Shown piece after piece: positions 1 through 9,263 of a stretch of 64,000 nucleotides of DNA (within the stretch, counting starts at the first letter, position 1; each line of letters opens with the position of its first letter). This DNA is from Winogradskyella sp. (lineage in GTDB: Bacteria; Bacteroidota; Bacteroidia; Flavobacteriales; Flavobacteriaceae). The stretch covers positions 62,001 through 126,000 of the forward strand of contig SHBX01000005.1 of assembly GCA_004211785.1 (NCBI GenBank), given 5' to 3'. The notes under the pieces are model-generated. The model worked only from the letters and a program-made list of their open reading frames with translations. It was not told where the DNA came from and did not search any database. Both the position numbers and the translations under genes were made by a program.

Positions 1-429
1 AGCATGGCAAGGTCCAGCAATAACCGCAATATTTTCGAAAGAAATATTATAGACATCATGAAAATGCTCACCAACTAAAAGTCCAGTTTCTGGGATAATC
101 CCTTTTACAGCGGAAACTACAACTTTATGGCTAATGTCTGAGGTTAGTTTTTGCAATTCGGAATGAATAAAAGCTGACGGAATAACAAAAATCAGTACAT
201 CTGCCCAATCCGCTATTTCATTAATATCGTTACTTAGTTTTAATTGCTCAGTATGAAACTCAACAGAACTCAAATAACTTGGGTTGTGTTTTTCTTTTAA
301 AAGATGCTCTTTAGCATAAGTGCTTCGCATATACCAGCCGACTTCATCAAGGTTTTCGCAAAGCATTTTTACAATAGCTGTTGCCCAGCTTCCTGCACCA
401 AATACGGCATATTTTGTGGTTTTATCCAT
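1..429 (-). CDS. gpsA: Glycerol-3-phosphate dehydrogenase, N-terminal part (window edge)
   Basis: This is the first 143 codons of an NAD(P)H-dependent glycerol-3-phosphate dehydrogenase, which reduces dihydroxyacetone phosphate to sn-glycerol 3-phosphate for phospholipid synthesis in the cytoplasm. The N-terminus reads MDKTTKYAVFGAGSWATA, with the family's GxGxWG-type Rossmann motif (GAGSWA). The piece ends in VIAGPCHA, the conserved substrate-domain motif that is GPSHAxE in most bacteria and, as I recall, GPCHAEE in Bacteroidota. The ATG at 427-429 is preceded by a good promoter. The 3' two thirds lie outside the window. Confidence 0.93.
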   Translation of the reverse strand, partial: MDKTTKYAVFGAGSWATAIVKMLCENLDEVGWYMRSTYAKEHLLKEKHNPSYLSSVEFHTEQLKLSNDINEIADWADVLIFVIPSAFIHSELQKLTSDISHKVVVSAVKGIIPETGLLVGEHFHDVYNISFENIAVIAGPCHA

Positions 430-454
430 GGATTATTAATTCATCTTCTTATTT

Positions 455-485
455 CAAAAGTACATAAAATAATAGGGCTATCAAA
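455..485 (-). promoter_or_regulatory. Promoter of gpsA
   Basis: On the reverse strand TTTG (482-485) is followed after 19 bp by TACTTTTG (455-462). This fits the Bacteroidota sigma-ABfr consensus TTTG-N(17-23)-TAnnTTTG. The predicted start lies about 20 nt upstream of the gpsA ATG. Confidence 0.6.
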
Positions 486-562
486 CCTAGGCCAGTTCTG
501 GGATTATGAGTTTGGCACGCGTTTTGAAATTCTTTTGGTATAAACTTTAAAACTGTGGAATT

Positions 563-1513
563 ATGAAGACATTAAAACTACTTTTCGGATTTGTACTAAG
601 TGCAACACTATTAACATCTTGTGTTGTTGACGATGTGATTATTGTAGATAATAATCCACAGCCTATTTCTTTAAACCAGTTACTCAACTCTTACGAGTTA
701 TGGTATGTAGATGTTAATGCAACCCAAGGATTTGGAGAAGTGCCATTTATGCAAATAGCATTTACGCTATCGTTTAGAAATGGCACATTATACGCTAATA
801 ATAATTTAGTTGGCATAGGAAGTCAAGGTAGCGGATTTGGGATACCAATAGGTAATTATAATACTTATGATATGATATTAGATGTTGATCATGATTTGGA
901 TGGTTATGATTCATTTGATGTGTATCAAATAGATAATAATACGATAGAATTATATAACCCTTTTACAGACACATCATACTTTTTGGATGGTTACCAAAGG
1001 TCTAATTTTGATTATGACTTTGTATTCTATGATAATATCCATTATTTCTTGCAAGAATATGAAGCTTGGGAAAAGACATATACAAGTGAGTTTGGAGCAT
1101 TAAATGAGTTTGATAATGAAAATTATTTACAGTTTTTATCTGCTGGGAACGATTCTGAGTTTAGAAGCTCTCAGGATGCAAACGTCTCTAACCCTAATAA
1201 CATATTTTGGGATTATACAGGAGTTTATGGAGTCAATGATGTGCCTGGAGATTTGTACGAAAAAACTTTAACACTTGATTATGACTTCTTTGACAATGAA
1301 TTCTTTGATCTTAGCGTTATAGATGATGGAACTATAGAATTGCTTCACGCAAATTCTGGTACTGTATACGAATTTAAAGGTCGTGGTTACATTGAGTTCT
1401 TAAGAACTGAAAATGCCCAAGGTAGAATGGTTCAGCAAGAAAACAAGTTGAAAAAACGTAAACAAAAATCGGTTAAGAAAGATAACCCAAGAACAAATAC
1501 ACGAAACGACTAG
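563..1513 (+). CDS. Putative lipoprotein with basic C-terminal tail, function unknown
   Basis: 316 residues. A signal peptide with lipobox (LLTSC, Cys20) predicts lipidation and outer-membrane or periplasmic location. The mature part is rich in aromatic residues, Asn and Asp with YELWYVD-like blocks near residues 45-50. I recognise no catalytic motif. Similar flavobacterial lipoproteins are sometimes named nicotinic acid mononucleotide adenylyltransferase in databases, which nothing here supports. The last 30 residues are strikingly basic (KLKKRKQKSVKK), unlike the acidic body. The gene stands alone; the ATG at 563 is the only start that keeps the signal peptide, and a strong terminator follows about 110 bp after the stop. 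Confidence 0.7.
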   Translation: MKTLKLLFGFVLSATLLTSCVVDDVIIVDNNPQPISLNQLLNSYELWYVDVNATQGFGEVPFMQIAFTLSFRNGTLYANNNLVGIGSQGSGFGIPIGNYNTYDMILDVDHDLDGYDSFDVYQIDNNTIELYNPFTDTSYFLDGYQRSNFDYDFVFYDNIHYFLQEYEAWEKTYTSEFGALNEFDNENYLQFLSAGNDSEFRSSQDANVSNPNNIFWDYTGVYGVNDVPGDLYEKTLTLDYDFFDNEFFDLSVIDDGTIELLHANSGTVYEFKGRGYIEFLRTENAQGRMVQQENKLKKRKQKSVKKDNPRTNTRND

Positions 1514-1620
1514 GAATATGTTTGAATCAGAAATAAAATGAATATAGATGTTCCGTGTGACATTTAAATAAAATAATTAGGAACACACGAAGCTAAATTT
1601 TGGTTGGTTATTTAGTTTCT

Positions 1621-1657
1621 AAACGCTCAGTTGACATCTGTTAACTGGGCGTTTTTC
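1621..1657 (+). terminator. Rho-independent terminator
   Basis: AACGCTCAGTTGAC pairs with GTTAACTGGGCGTT across a short loop and is followed by TTTTTCTTTT. It would end transcription of the lipoprotein gene that stops at 1513. The 107 bp between the stop and the hairpin hold no recognisable gene. Confidence 0.75.
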
Positions 1658-1718
1658 TTTTATTGAAATTTATTAGTTAAGATTAATAAGAAGATTTCGG
1701 TAGACTGGAGAATATTTT

Positions 1719-1901
1719 TTATATCGGAAAATTCAAAGAAGAACAATGAAATTGGGGAGATGGAGCAAACTGAGTAAATACTTCATACATTGGTATAAAC
1801 ACAAAAACAAGAATAAAAAAGAATGCTATTAGCTTAAGAGGAAAGCTCACTTTTCTAGATTCTATATAGTCAAGATTAATTGTGTCAAAATTTATTTCCA
1901 T
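1719..1901 (-). CDS. Possible small single-pass membrane protein
   Basis: A 60-codon frame starting at the ATG at 1899-1901 (MEINFDTINLDY). It has one hydrophobic segment of about 20 residues (roughly 27-45, LKLIAFFFILVFVFIPM) with a soluble N-terminus. A GGAGGG-like purine run and a near-match to the -7 box (GATTTTTG) lie just upstream on the reverse strand. The frame sits alone between a terminator and the tail of a thioredoxin-fold gene. No family is recognised, and a chance frame cannot be excluded. Confidence 0.35.
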   Translation of the reverse strand: MEINFDTINLDYIESRKVSFPLKLIAFFFILVFVFIPMYEVFTQFAPSPQFHCSSLNFPI

Positions 1902-1977
1902 AACATAAAGATACAAAAATCACTACCCTCCATACATAGTGATTAATTATTTTAATGTAGATGAATATAATTTCTTC

Positions 1978-3279
1978 TTATTCGGCACTAAAAAACTTCT
2001 CCAAACCTTCAAAATCATAAGGCTTAGCAATGATTTTTTTGTTGGCATCTAATACAAAATAGGTTGGTGTGGCGGCGATAGCAAATGTTTGTACTAATGG
2101 GTTTTCCCATTTACCTAAGCCAATACCGTGAATAAAATCAGGGTATTTTTTAATCTCTTCTGACCAAGCGATATTATCATTTTCTAAGCCGTATGCAATC
2201 ACTTTTGTGCCAGATACATTGTCGAACAATGTTTTTACTTTTGGTAACTCGTTAAGGCAATGCCCGCAACCGCTACTCCAAAATATAAGTACATAATATT
2301 TGTCGCCTTTAAGCTCAGAGAGTTTTAATGAAGGTGCAGTTTGTATTTTAAAATCTGGAGCTATAGCACCAACAGATGTGTTTTTGTAACTTTTTAGTTG
2401 TTGCTCTAAAATTTTATTTTCAGTTGATTTTGCAATAGTTAATAGATAATTGTCCGATATGTAATTAGCCATATCATGATTTTCACGACGCTTAAACTCT
2501 TGCCACAATAATTCTAATAATGGAGATTGCACTTTTGATTCCAAAGCCTTAATAGCATTAGCTACAATATCTACATGAGATTTATAAGTCTTATTATCTG
2601 TATTGGCAGACATACCAAAAACAAAACCAGTAACTCGGTCTGTAATTAAGCTTGAACTTTGTAAAAACGTATTGTTAAAGTCAATGTTTTTAAAAAAGTT
2701 GGCTTTTAAGTTTTTGGAATAAGTTGGTAAATCTTCATAAACTGAAGGCATATATGGCTTATTAGCTTTTATAAAGGCTTCAACAAGCTTGCCTTTTGCT
2801 AAATCTTCATAAGATTGTTGAGTGTCTTTTAAGGTCTTAAAAATAGAATTGAACGCTTCTTTATCCGTTCCGCCTTTTGTGTAAAAATTGCTAATAGTTT
2901 GGTTAACTATATCCATACTATTTAGGTAAGAATCCCATAATTTATTCTCAGAAGATTCAGTGAAATTTACACCTTCGTCCAAACTAAACGTAAAATTCAC
3001 ATCTTCTTTGCCGTTGTATACCAAATCAAAATTATTTTCCTCTGGAGGAATAGCATATACTATTTTATAGATACCGGCTTTGGCATTGTCATCTAATGAA
3101 AGTGAGAAATTGCCTAAACTATCTAACTGAGCTCTATTAACATAATTAGCGCCATCTGGTGTTGCTTCATATAAAAAAGCATAAGTGTAATCTTCTGCAG
3201 GCGAAAATGTACCGCTGATGTTGTGTTGAGAAAATCCTAAAACAGGAATCATTGAAAGAATAAAAATGATATTTTTCAT
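1978..3279 (-). CDS. Exported thioredoxin-fold protein (TlpA/ResA type, CGHC)
   Basis: 433 residues. A cleavable signal peptide ends near SQ (residues 1-18). The first 110 residues after it resemble the DUF4369-type beta domain found before thioredoxin folds in Bacteroidota. A long helical region follows, then a C-terminal TlpA-like thioredoxin domain from about residue 305. The active site is Cys338-Gly-His-Cys341 within FWSSGCGHC, and the cis-proline region reads AATPTYFV. Predicted role: periplasmic thiol-disulfide exchange or cytochrome c maturation-like reduction. It lies 21 bp downstream of a second thioredoxin-fold gene in the same direction, so the two are probably co-transcribed. Confidence 0.85.
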   Translation of the reverse strand: MKNIIFILSMIPVLGFSQHNISGTFSPAEDYTYAFLYEATPDGANYVNRAQLDSLGNFSLSLDDNAKAGIYKIVYAIPPEENNFDLVYNGKEDVNFTFSLDEGVNFTESSENKLWDSYLNSMDIVNQTISNFYTKGGTDKEAFNSIFKTLKDTQQSYEDLAKGKLVEAFIKANKPYMPSVYEDLPTYSKNLKANFFKNIDFNNTFLQSSSLITDRVTGFVFGMSANTDNKTYKSHVDIVANAIKALESKVQSPLLELLWQEFKRRENHDMANYISDNYLLTIAKSTENKILEQQLKSYKNTSVGAIAPDFKIQTAPSLKLSELKGDKYYVLIFWSSGCGHCLNELPKVKTLFDNVSGTKVIAYGLENDNIAWSEEIKKYPDFIHGIGLGKWENPLVQTFAIAATPTYFVLDANKKIIAKPYDFEGLEKFFSAE

Positions 3280-3300
3280 TTTAAAAATGGTTTTGTATTA

Positions 3301-4404
3301 CTATTTAATAAGTGATTTAATGTCTTCATCTATTTGTGTTGAAAACCCGCGATATTCTTTTATTATAGTTCCGTTTGTATCCACCAAAAAATAACGAGGC
3401 CAACTAGTAACGTTAAAAGTTTCATTAAGTGTTTTATTACCGATTAAGTTAACAAAAGTTGTGCCTTTTTTGTTAACTAATTTTCTAGCGTTTTCTTTAT
3501 CCTTTGTTACAACACCAATGATATTTATATTGTTACCATATTTGGTTTTAAGATCTTCTACATCAGGAAAAGCTTTTATACACCAACCACACCAAACTTC
3601 CCAGAAATCTATTAAGGTTACCTTATCTGTTTTTACAGTAACTAATTCATTTTCATTAAATAGATTAGGTAATATTATTGTTGGTAGTTTTTGATTTAAT
3701 AGTGGATTTGCTTTAGGTTTTTTTGGCTTTATTAATTCAAACTCATTCAATTCGACGATATATGAATTAATAGATTTAACAACAGAATTGTTTGTTTTAA
3801 TATTACTAAAGATATGTGTATTAGACTGTTTTTTGCCAAAATCAGGTATTGATGATGTTGATATTTTAATAGGTAAATAAGAAATCTTATCAATTTCTAA
3901 AATCTTTTTTATATCAGTCAATTCATTTTTTTTATCATCTTTAAAGGTATAGTCTATAATAAAACTACTATCAGTTTCGGTAAGGACTGCATTTTCATAG
4001 TCTTTATCTACATTGAAAAAACCACGCTGAATCATTTGCCCACCAGGACTACCTAAAAAATGAAGACCTCCTTTTTCTTGTTCAAACTTTTTTGTGGTCT
4101 TATTAATTTGAAAACCTATACCATTATTATAAATAGAGGCTCTGTTTGCGTCGTGTCTTGTACCATAAAATGAAAACCCAAAAACACTATCGTTAGCTTG
4201 TTTTTCTAATGAAGCAAACCCTTTATTATCCCAGACATTATCACTAGAAAACTCCATGACATTCTGTACGTCAAACTGAATTTTTTCGATAGTATTTAGA
4301 TTTTTGGTATAAGTCTCGATAACAGAAGTTAAGTCTAATTTTTCTTCGTTTTTACAACTTAATAAAAGAAAAACTATGACTAAAAACACTGAAAATTTCT
4401 TCAT
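3301..4404 (-). CDS. Thioredoxin-fold lipoprotein (TlpA type, CGWC)
   Basis: 367 residues with a lipobox signal (FLLLSC, Cys17) predicting a membrane-anchored lipoprotein. The N-terminal 220 residues look like a beta-rich outer-membrane lipoprotein carrier-like domain, but I cannot assign a family. The C-terminal thioredoxin domain begins near residue 235 and carries Cys272-Gly-Trp-Cys275 (DFWEVWCGWC) and a cis-Pro loop (TSWPRYFLVD). It is the first gene of a pair with the CGHC protein; the different active-site dipeptides (GW and GH) suggest different redox potentials. Substrates are unknown. Confidence 0.83.
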   Translation of the reverse strand: MKKFSVFLVIVFLLLSCKNEEKLDLTSVIETYTKNLNTIEKIQFDVQNVMEFSSDNVWDNKGFASLEKQANDSVFGFSFYGTRHDANRASIYNNGIGFQINKTTKKFEQEKGGLHFLGSPGGQMIQRGFFNVDKDYENAVLTETDSSFIIDYTFKDDKKNELTDIKKILEIDKISYLPIKISTSSIPDFGKKQSNTHIFSNIKTNNSVVKSINSYIVELNEFELIKPKKPKANPLLNQKLPTIILPNLFNENELVTVKTDKVTLIDFWEVWCGWCIKAFPDVEDLKTKYGNNINIIGVVTKDKENARKLVNKKGTTFVNLIGNKTLNETFNVTSWPRYFLVDTNGTIIKEYRGFSTQIDEDIKSLIK

Positions 4405-4477
4405 TATTTTGAGTTTAAAAGATTTGAAAATAAATATAAGTAACTATTCTTCAAGTTTTAAATGAATCGGAATTTTA

Positions 4478-5341
4478 TTAAGATTTCTTAGACCTAATAC
4501 TCTCAATAATTACTGTTGCTAGGATTAAACTTCCTCCAATAAAAGTATTTGTGGTTGGAATTTCATTAAGAAAAAAGTATGCGATGATAATCCCAAATAT
4601 GGGCTGCGTACTACTAATAATGCTAGCTGTACTCGCTTTAAAGTATTTAAGACTATTTACAAACATAGTATGGCCAATTGCTGTAGTTAACAAAGCTAGT
4701 AGCAGAATATAAGGATATTGTGTGCTAATATTTGAGGAGTCCATAAAAAATAAAACAGGGGCTAAAATCACCGTCATTATTGCTACTTGAAAAAACATAA
4801 GCATAGTACCATTATATTTTTTGACTTCCTTTTTCAGCAGTAACAACCTTAGAGCATAACACAACGCTGATAAAAGACCAAATAATAGACCTTGTAATTG
4901 AGAGTTTTCTAAGTCAAAATCTGGTGCTAAAATATATATGCCGATTAGAACTAAGATTCCTAAAAAAATATGAACTGGGTCTAACTTGTTTTTTGAAAAC
5001 AATGGCTCTAACAAAGCAGTAAATACTGGGAAAGTAAATAATGTTAGCATACCTATAGCAACATTAGAAAGTTTAAGCGCATAGAAATAGGTTATCCAAT
5101 GTCCTGCCATAAAAACGGCAGCTAATAGAAATGTCCATCTGTCTTTATGTGATTCAATTTTAAGAGATATGCTTTTGTATTTACAGAATAAAAAGAGAAA
5201 TACTGTTGCCAAACTAGAACGCCACCATATGACTACAGGTGTAGGCATATCAATAAACTTTCCTAAACTACCAGATGTGCTAATAAAAATTGTGGCTACT
5301 GTGAGCCATAGTAAATGGTTAGTATGAGAGTTTAGTTTCAT
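4478..5341 (-). CDS. EamA/DMT-family permease
   Basis: 287 residues with about ten predicted transmembrane helices arranged as two EamA repeats (residues about 10-140 and 150-283). The second repeat ends with the usual GGSLILATVII helix. This is a drug/metabolite transporter of the inner membrane; substrates in this family (amino acids, purines, metabolites) cannot be inferred from sequence. The start codon overlaps the mfd stop by 4 bp (ATGA arrangement), so translation is probably coupled to mfd. This is an arrangement of convenience rather than proof of a repair role. Confidence 0.88.
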   Translation of the reverse strand: MKLNSHTNHLLWLTVATIFISTSGSLGKFIDMPTPVVIWWRSSLATVFLFLFCKYKSISLKIESHKDRWTFLLAAVFMAGHWITYFYALKLSNVAIGMLTLFTFPVFTALLEPLFSKNKLDPVHIFLGILVLIGIYILAPDFDLENSQLQGLLFGLLSALCYALRLLLLKKEVKKYNGTMLMFFQVAIMTVILAPVLFFMDSSNISTQYPYILLLALLTTAIGHTMFVNSLKYFKASTASIISSTQPIFGIIIAYFFLNEIPTTNTFIGGSLILATVIIESIRSKKS

Positions 5342-8300
5342 ATTTCAGAAAGCACTTTCAAAGCTTTAGATGTTGATGTTATATTCTCAAAAGTAATGAG
5401 TAATCTTAAGCCGTTACGGGTTTGTTTTTCTTTCATTTTGCATTTTCCAAAACTTTGTTGAACGTATTGTAATACTTTTGAAAAATCATCACTTTGATAG
5501 AAAGTACTTTGTTGATCTTGAATAAAATAACCTATAAGTTTACCTTGTTTCATGATCAATTTTTCAACCCCTATTTTAGTAGCAATCCATTTCAATCTTA
5601 CACTATCTAATAAGTCAGAAACTTGTGTTGGAAGTTCTCCGAAACGGTCAATAATTTCAGACTCAAATTTTTGTAAATCTTCTTCAGTTTTTATATCATT
5701 AAGCTTGGTGTATAGATTTAGACGTTCAGTGATATTATTTACATAGTCATCAGGAAACAATAACTCAAAATCAGTGTCAATGGTTACATCTTTAACAAAT
5801 TTCTTCGGTTTGCCATCATCTTTATACAAGTCCGCAAATTCAGATTCCTTAAGTTCTTCAATAGCTTCGTTTAATATTTTTTGGTAAGTGTCAAAACCTA
5901 TATCATTAATAAACCCACTTTGTTCCCCACCTAATAAGTCACCTGCACCGCGGATTTCTAAATCTTTCATGGCTATATTAAAACCACTTCCTAACTCCGT
6001 GAACTGCTCTAATGCCGTGATACGTTTTCTAGCATCTGTAGTCATTGCAGTATACTCTGGCGTAATAAAATAGCAGAATGCTTTTTTGTTACTACGACCA
6101 ACACGACCTCGCATTTGGTGTAGGTCACTTAGGCCAAAATTATTGGCATTATTAATAAAAATGGTATTGGCGTTTGGTACATCCAAACCACTCTCTACAA
6201 TAGTTGTACTTACCAAAACATCAAAGTCGCCATTCATAAAAGCAAGCATTAATTCTTCTAGTTTTTTACCATCTAGTTGACCATGACCAATGCCAATTTT
6301 TGCGTCTGGCACTAGACGTTGTATCATGCCAGCAACCTCTTTGATATTTTCAATTCTATTATGAATAAAAAATACTTGTCCGCCACGCTGAATTTCATAA
6401 CTCACAGCATCTCTAATAGTTTCCTCGCTAAAACGAATCACATGACTTTCTATAGGATAACGATTTGGTGGTGGTGTTGTAATTACAGATAAATCTCGTG
6501 CAGCCATTAAACTAAACTGAAGCGTTCTTGGTATTGGTGTAGCTGTTAATGTTAATACATCAACGTTTTCTTTTATGGTCTTTAGCTTTTCTTTTACAGC
6601 GACTCCAAATTTTTGTTCTTCATCTACAATAAGCAAACCTAAATCTTTAAACTTTACGTTTTTGTTAGCGAGTTGATGCGTGCCAATAATAATATCTACT
6701 GCGCCACTTTCGAGACCTTCAAGCGTTTCGCGTTTTTGTTTCGCTGTTCTAAAACGATTAATATAATCTACAGTAACGGGAAAATCTTTTAAACGCTCTC
6801 TAAATGTTCTTGAATGCTGATATGCTAAAATGGTAGTTGGTACTAAAATCGCAACTTGCTTGCCATTATCCACAGCTTTAAAAGCAGCTCTTATAGCCAC
6901 CTCTGTTTTGCCAAAACCAACATCGCCACATACTAAGCGGTCCATTGGGCGTTCACTTTCCATATCGGCTTTGATATCTGTAGTAGAACTAATTTGGTCT
7001 GGTGTATCTTCATAAATAAAAGATGCTTCTAACTCATGCTGCATATTGCTATCTGGTGCATATTGAAAACCTTTTCTCAACTTTCGCTTTGCATAGAGTT
7101 TTATAAGGTTGAAAGCAATTTCCTTAACACGAGATTTGGTCTTTTGCTTAAGTGTTTTCCATGCTTTACTACCTAGCTTATAAATCTTCGGCGGTTTACC
7201 ATCTTTACCATTAAACTTGGTAATTTTATGTAACGAATGAATGCTTAAGTAAAGGACATCACGCTCACCATAAACCAATTTTATAGCTTCTTGTTTTTTC
7301 CCTTCAACATTTATTTTCTGAAGTCCACCAAATTTACCAATGCCGTGATCGATGTGTGTGACGTAATCTCCAATTTCGAGATTTGTGAGTTCTTTTAAAG
7401 TAATAGCTTGCTTTTTGGCGTAGCCATTCTTTAAATGAAATTTATGATAGCGGTCAAAAATTTGATGGTCAGTATAAACAGCAATCTTATTATTAGCATC
7501 TACAAAACCTTGATAAAGAGAAAGCACCACAGTTTTATAATTGACTTCTTTTTCAGAGTCTTCAAAAATATCATGGAAACGTTTGGCTTGCTGCTCGCTA
7601 ACACAGGCAATATAGTTTGTTAGACCATTGACATGGTTTTCATTTAAGTCATCAATTAGTAGATTGAATTGCTTGTTAAACGAAGGTTGAGGTTTGGTGT
7701 TATATTGAATCGTTTCATTACTAAAAACTGCCGAACTTCCAAATTCCACTAAATTATAATCCAAAAATTGACGTTTTAATAACTCAGAATTACAAAACAA
7801 TTTATCAGGAGAAGCATGTTTTATTTCTTCAGAAAGCTCATTAAAAGCTTCAACAGCTTTTTCATAAAAGCTATCAATTCTTGAAAACAATAAAGACGAA
7901 TTTTTAGAAAATACAACAGTTTTTGATGAGATGTATTTTAGGAAACTCTCTCGTTTTTCTTCAATAAACTTATTGGCAACATTAGGGATGATACTAACTT
8001 TTTTTATGCGTTCTGTAGAGAGTTGAGTTTCGACATCAAAGGTCCTAATACTATCTACTTCATCTCCAAAAAACTCAATACGGTAGGGTTCGTCATGAGA
8101 GAAAGAAAACACATCAACAATACCACCACGAACTGAAAAATCACCAGGTTCTGTAACAAAATCTACACGTTTAAATTTGTACTCGAATAAAACTTCGTTT
8201 ACAAAATCTATACTTAGCTCATTGCCTACAGATACTTTAAGCGTATTTTTTTCGAGCTCTTTTTTTGTGACCACTTTTTCAAAAAGGGCATCCGGATAGG

Positions 8301-8667
8301 TAACAACTATTGCAGGTTTTCTTCGGGAATTTATACGGTTTAAAACCTCAGCTCTTAATAAAACATTTGCATTATTTGTTTCTTCTATTTGGTAAGGTCT
8401 TCTATAACTACCAGGATAGAAGAGTACATCCTTATCGTTGATGAGTTGTTCTAAATCATTAAGGTAATATGCCGCTTCTTCTTTATCATCAAAAACCAGT
8501 AAAAATGGTTTATCTGCAGTTTTAAAAACTTCGGATATTACTATAGAAAGAGAGGAGCCAACTAGACCTTTTAAGTGCGTTTTTCCTTCAGTTTGGGCAA
8601 TAGCAATTTGCAGATTTTGCGCTTGCAAAGTCTGTGAATAGGTTTGGGTAATTGTAGCTTTACTCAA
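5338..8667 (-). CDS. mfd: Transcription-repair coupling factor
   Basis: 1109 residues, the normal size. Mfd removes RNA polymerase stalled at DNA lesions and recruits UvrA. The N-terminal UvrB-homology region covers roughly residues 1-300 (GSSLSIVISE, LFYPGSYRRPYQIEE). The RNA-polymerase-interacting CarD-like module starts near 430 (GDYVTHIDHGIGKFGG). Helicase motifs follow: Walker A GDVGFGKTE near 580-588, DEEQ near 682, the TATPIPRTLQ motif Ia-like block, and QMRGRVGRS (motif VI). The C-terminal TRCF domain includes the RGAGDLLG block and ends about 14 residues before the stop. A TATATTTG -7 box lies 20 bp upstream. Confidence 0.97.
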   Translation of the reverse strand: MSKATITQTYSQTLQAQNLQIAIAQTEGKTHLKGLVGSSLSIVISEVFKTADKPFLLVFDDKEEAAYYLNDLEQLINDKDVLFYPGSYRRPYQIEETNNANVLLRAEVLNRINSRRKPAIVVTYPDALFEKVVTKKELEKNTLKVSVGNELSIDFVNEVLFEYKFKRVDFVTEPGDFSVRGGIVDVFSFSHDEPYRIEFFGDEVDSIRTFDVETQLSTERIKKVSIIPNVANKFIEEKRESFLKYISSKTVVFSKNSSLLFSRIDSFYEKAVEAFNELSEEIKHASPDKLFCNSELLKRQFLDYNLVEFGSSAVFSNETIQYNTKPQPSFNKQFNLLIDDLNENHVNGLTNYIACVSEQQAKRFHDIFEDSEKEVNYKTVVLSLYQGFVDANNKIAVYTDHQIFDRYHKFHLKNGYAKKQAITLKELTNLEIGDYVTHIDHGIGKFGGLQKINVEGKKQEAIKLVYGERDVLYLSIHSLHKITKFNGKDGKPPKIYKLGSKAWKTLKQKTKSRVKEIAFNLIKLYAKRKLRKGFQYAPDSNMQHELEASFIYEDTPDQISSTTDIKADMESERPMDRLVCGDVGFGKTEVAIRAAFKAVDNGKQVAILVPTTILAYQHSRTFRERLKDFPVTVDYINRFRTAKQKRETLEGLESGAVDIIIGTHQLANKNVKFKDLGLLIVDEEQKFGVAVKEKLKTIKENVDVLTLTATPIPRTLQFSLMAARDLSVITTPPPNRYPIESHVIRFSEETIRDAVSYEIQRGGQVFFIHNRIENIKEVAGMIQRLVPDAKIGIGHGQLDGKKLEELMLAFMNGDFDVLVSTTIVESGLDVPNANTIFINNANNFGLSDLHQMRGRVGRSNKKAFCYFITPEYTAMTTDARKRITALEQFTELGSGFNIAMKDLEIRGAGDLLGGEQSGFINDIGFDTYQKILNEAIEELKESEFADLYKDDGKPKKFVKDVTIDTDFELLFPDDYVNNITERLNLYTKLNDIKTEEDLQKFESEIIDRFGELPTQVSDLLDSVRLKWIATKIGVEKLIMKQGKLIGYFIQDQQSTFYQSDDFSKVLQYVQQSFGKCKMKEKQTRNGLRLLITFENITSTSKALKVLSEI

Positions 8668-8686
8668 TGTCCTTATTTTGAGTGTG

Positions 8687-8694
8687 CAAATATA
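8687..8694 (-). promoter_or_regulatory. -7 element of mfd promoter
   Basis: TATATTTG on the reverse strand, 20 bp before the mfd ATG, matches TAnnTTTG exactly. No convincing -33 TTG is visible. It is back to back with the TerB-gene promoter, so this 100-bp region drives divergent transcription. Confidence 0.5.
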
Positions 8695-8737
8695 AAATTT
8701 TTTAAACCTTTCTTAAGCGAAAATCTTTTATTAGAAT

Positions 8738-8745
8738 TATATTTG
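8738..8745 (+). promoter_or_regulatory. -7 element of TerB-like gene promoter
   Basis: TATATTTG matches TAnnTTTG and lies 24 bp before the ATG at 8770. Its position supports the start at 8770 rather than any in-frame start further upstream, which would fall before the promoter. Confidence 0.5.
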
Positions 8746-8769
8746 TGGCGACTTAAAAAAACAAGATAT

Positions 8770-9201
8770 ATGTCATTTTCAGATTTATTCGAAAGCGGAT
8801 TCCAAAAGCGTAATCAAGACCACTTTGCAGCAATAGTTAGAATAGCTATGAGCGATGGTGTTATTAATGATGCAGAAAAAGCTTTTTTAGATAGATTAGC
8901 TACACGCTTAGATATTACAGAACACGATTATAAAGATATTCTTAAAGACTATAATTCGCATCCAATAAATGCACCACATTCTTACAAAACACGTTTGGAG
9001 CGTTTGTATGATTTAGCGCGTATGGTTTGGGCAGATGATATAGAAGGCTCAGACCAAGTTGCTTTACTAGAAAAGCTTTGTGTAGGTTTAGGGTTTAACC
9101 ACGAAAATGTAAAGTATATTGCTGATAAAGCATTAACACTTGTGCATTATAAAGTAGACCTTGAAGATTTTATTGAAAAAATGAAAAATATGAATCAGTA
9201 A
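8770..9201 (+). CDS. TerB-family (tellurite-resistance/Co-chaperone-like) cytoplasmic protein
   Basis: 143 residues. An all-helical protein with the TerB-like pattern AAIVRIAMSDGVINDAEKAFLDRLA, split here by its acidic loop (SDGVINDAE, about residues 26-34), followed by a second helical half (LVWADD-like MVWADDIEG). TerB folds are small metal-binding or scaffold domains whose cellular role is poorly known; tellurite resistance should not be inferred. The reading frame is open further upstream, but the start at 8770 is preferred because the promoter lies at 8738-8745. Single gene, followed by a terminator. Confidence 0.8.
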   Translation: MSFSDLFESGFQKRNQDHFAAIVRIAMSDGVINDAEKAFLDRLATRLDITEHDYKDILKDYNSHPINAPHSYKTRLERLYDLARMVWADDIEGSDQVALLEKLCVGLGFNHENVKYIADKALTLVHYKVDLEDFIEKMKNMNQ

Positions 9202-9226
9202 TAAGATTTATATCTAAATAAATAGT

Positions 9227-9263
9227 AATAGCGACAACGAAAGTTAGTCGCTATTTGTTTTTT
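9227..9263 (+). terminator. Terminator of the TerB-like gene
   Basis: ATAGCGACAAC and GTTAGTCGCTAT form a stem around GAAA, followed by TTGTTTTTTAT. It overlaps the remnant stop of the receiver pseudogene on the other strand and could serve both directions. Confidence 0.75.

Noticed and set aside
8644..8769. Longer in-frame N-terminus of the TerB-like gene.
   Set aside because: It would start inside mfd and before the promoter; its sequence (Cys/Phe-rich) does not look like a TerB domain.
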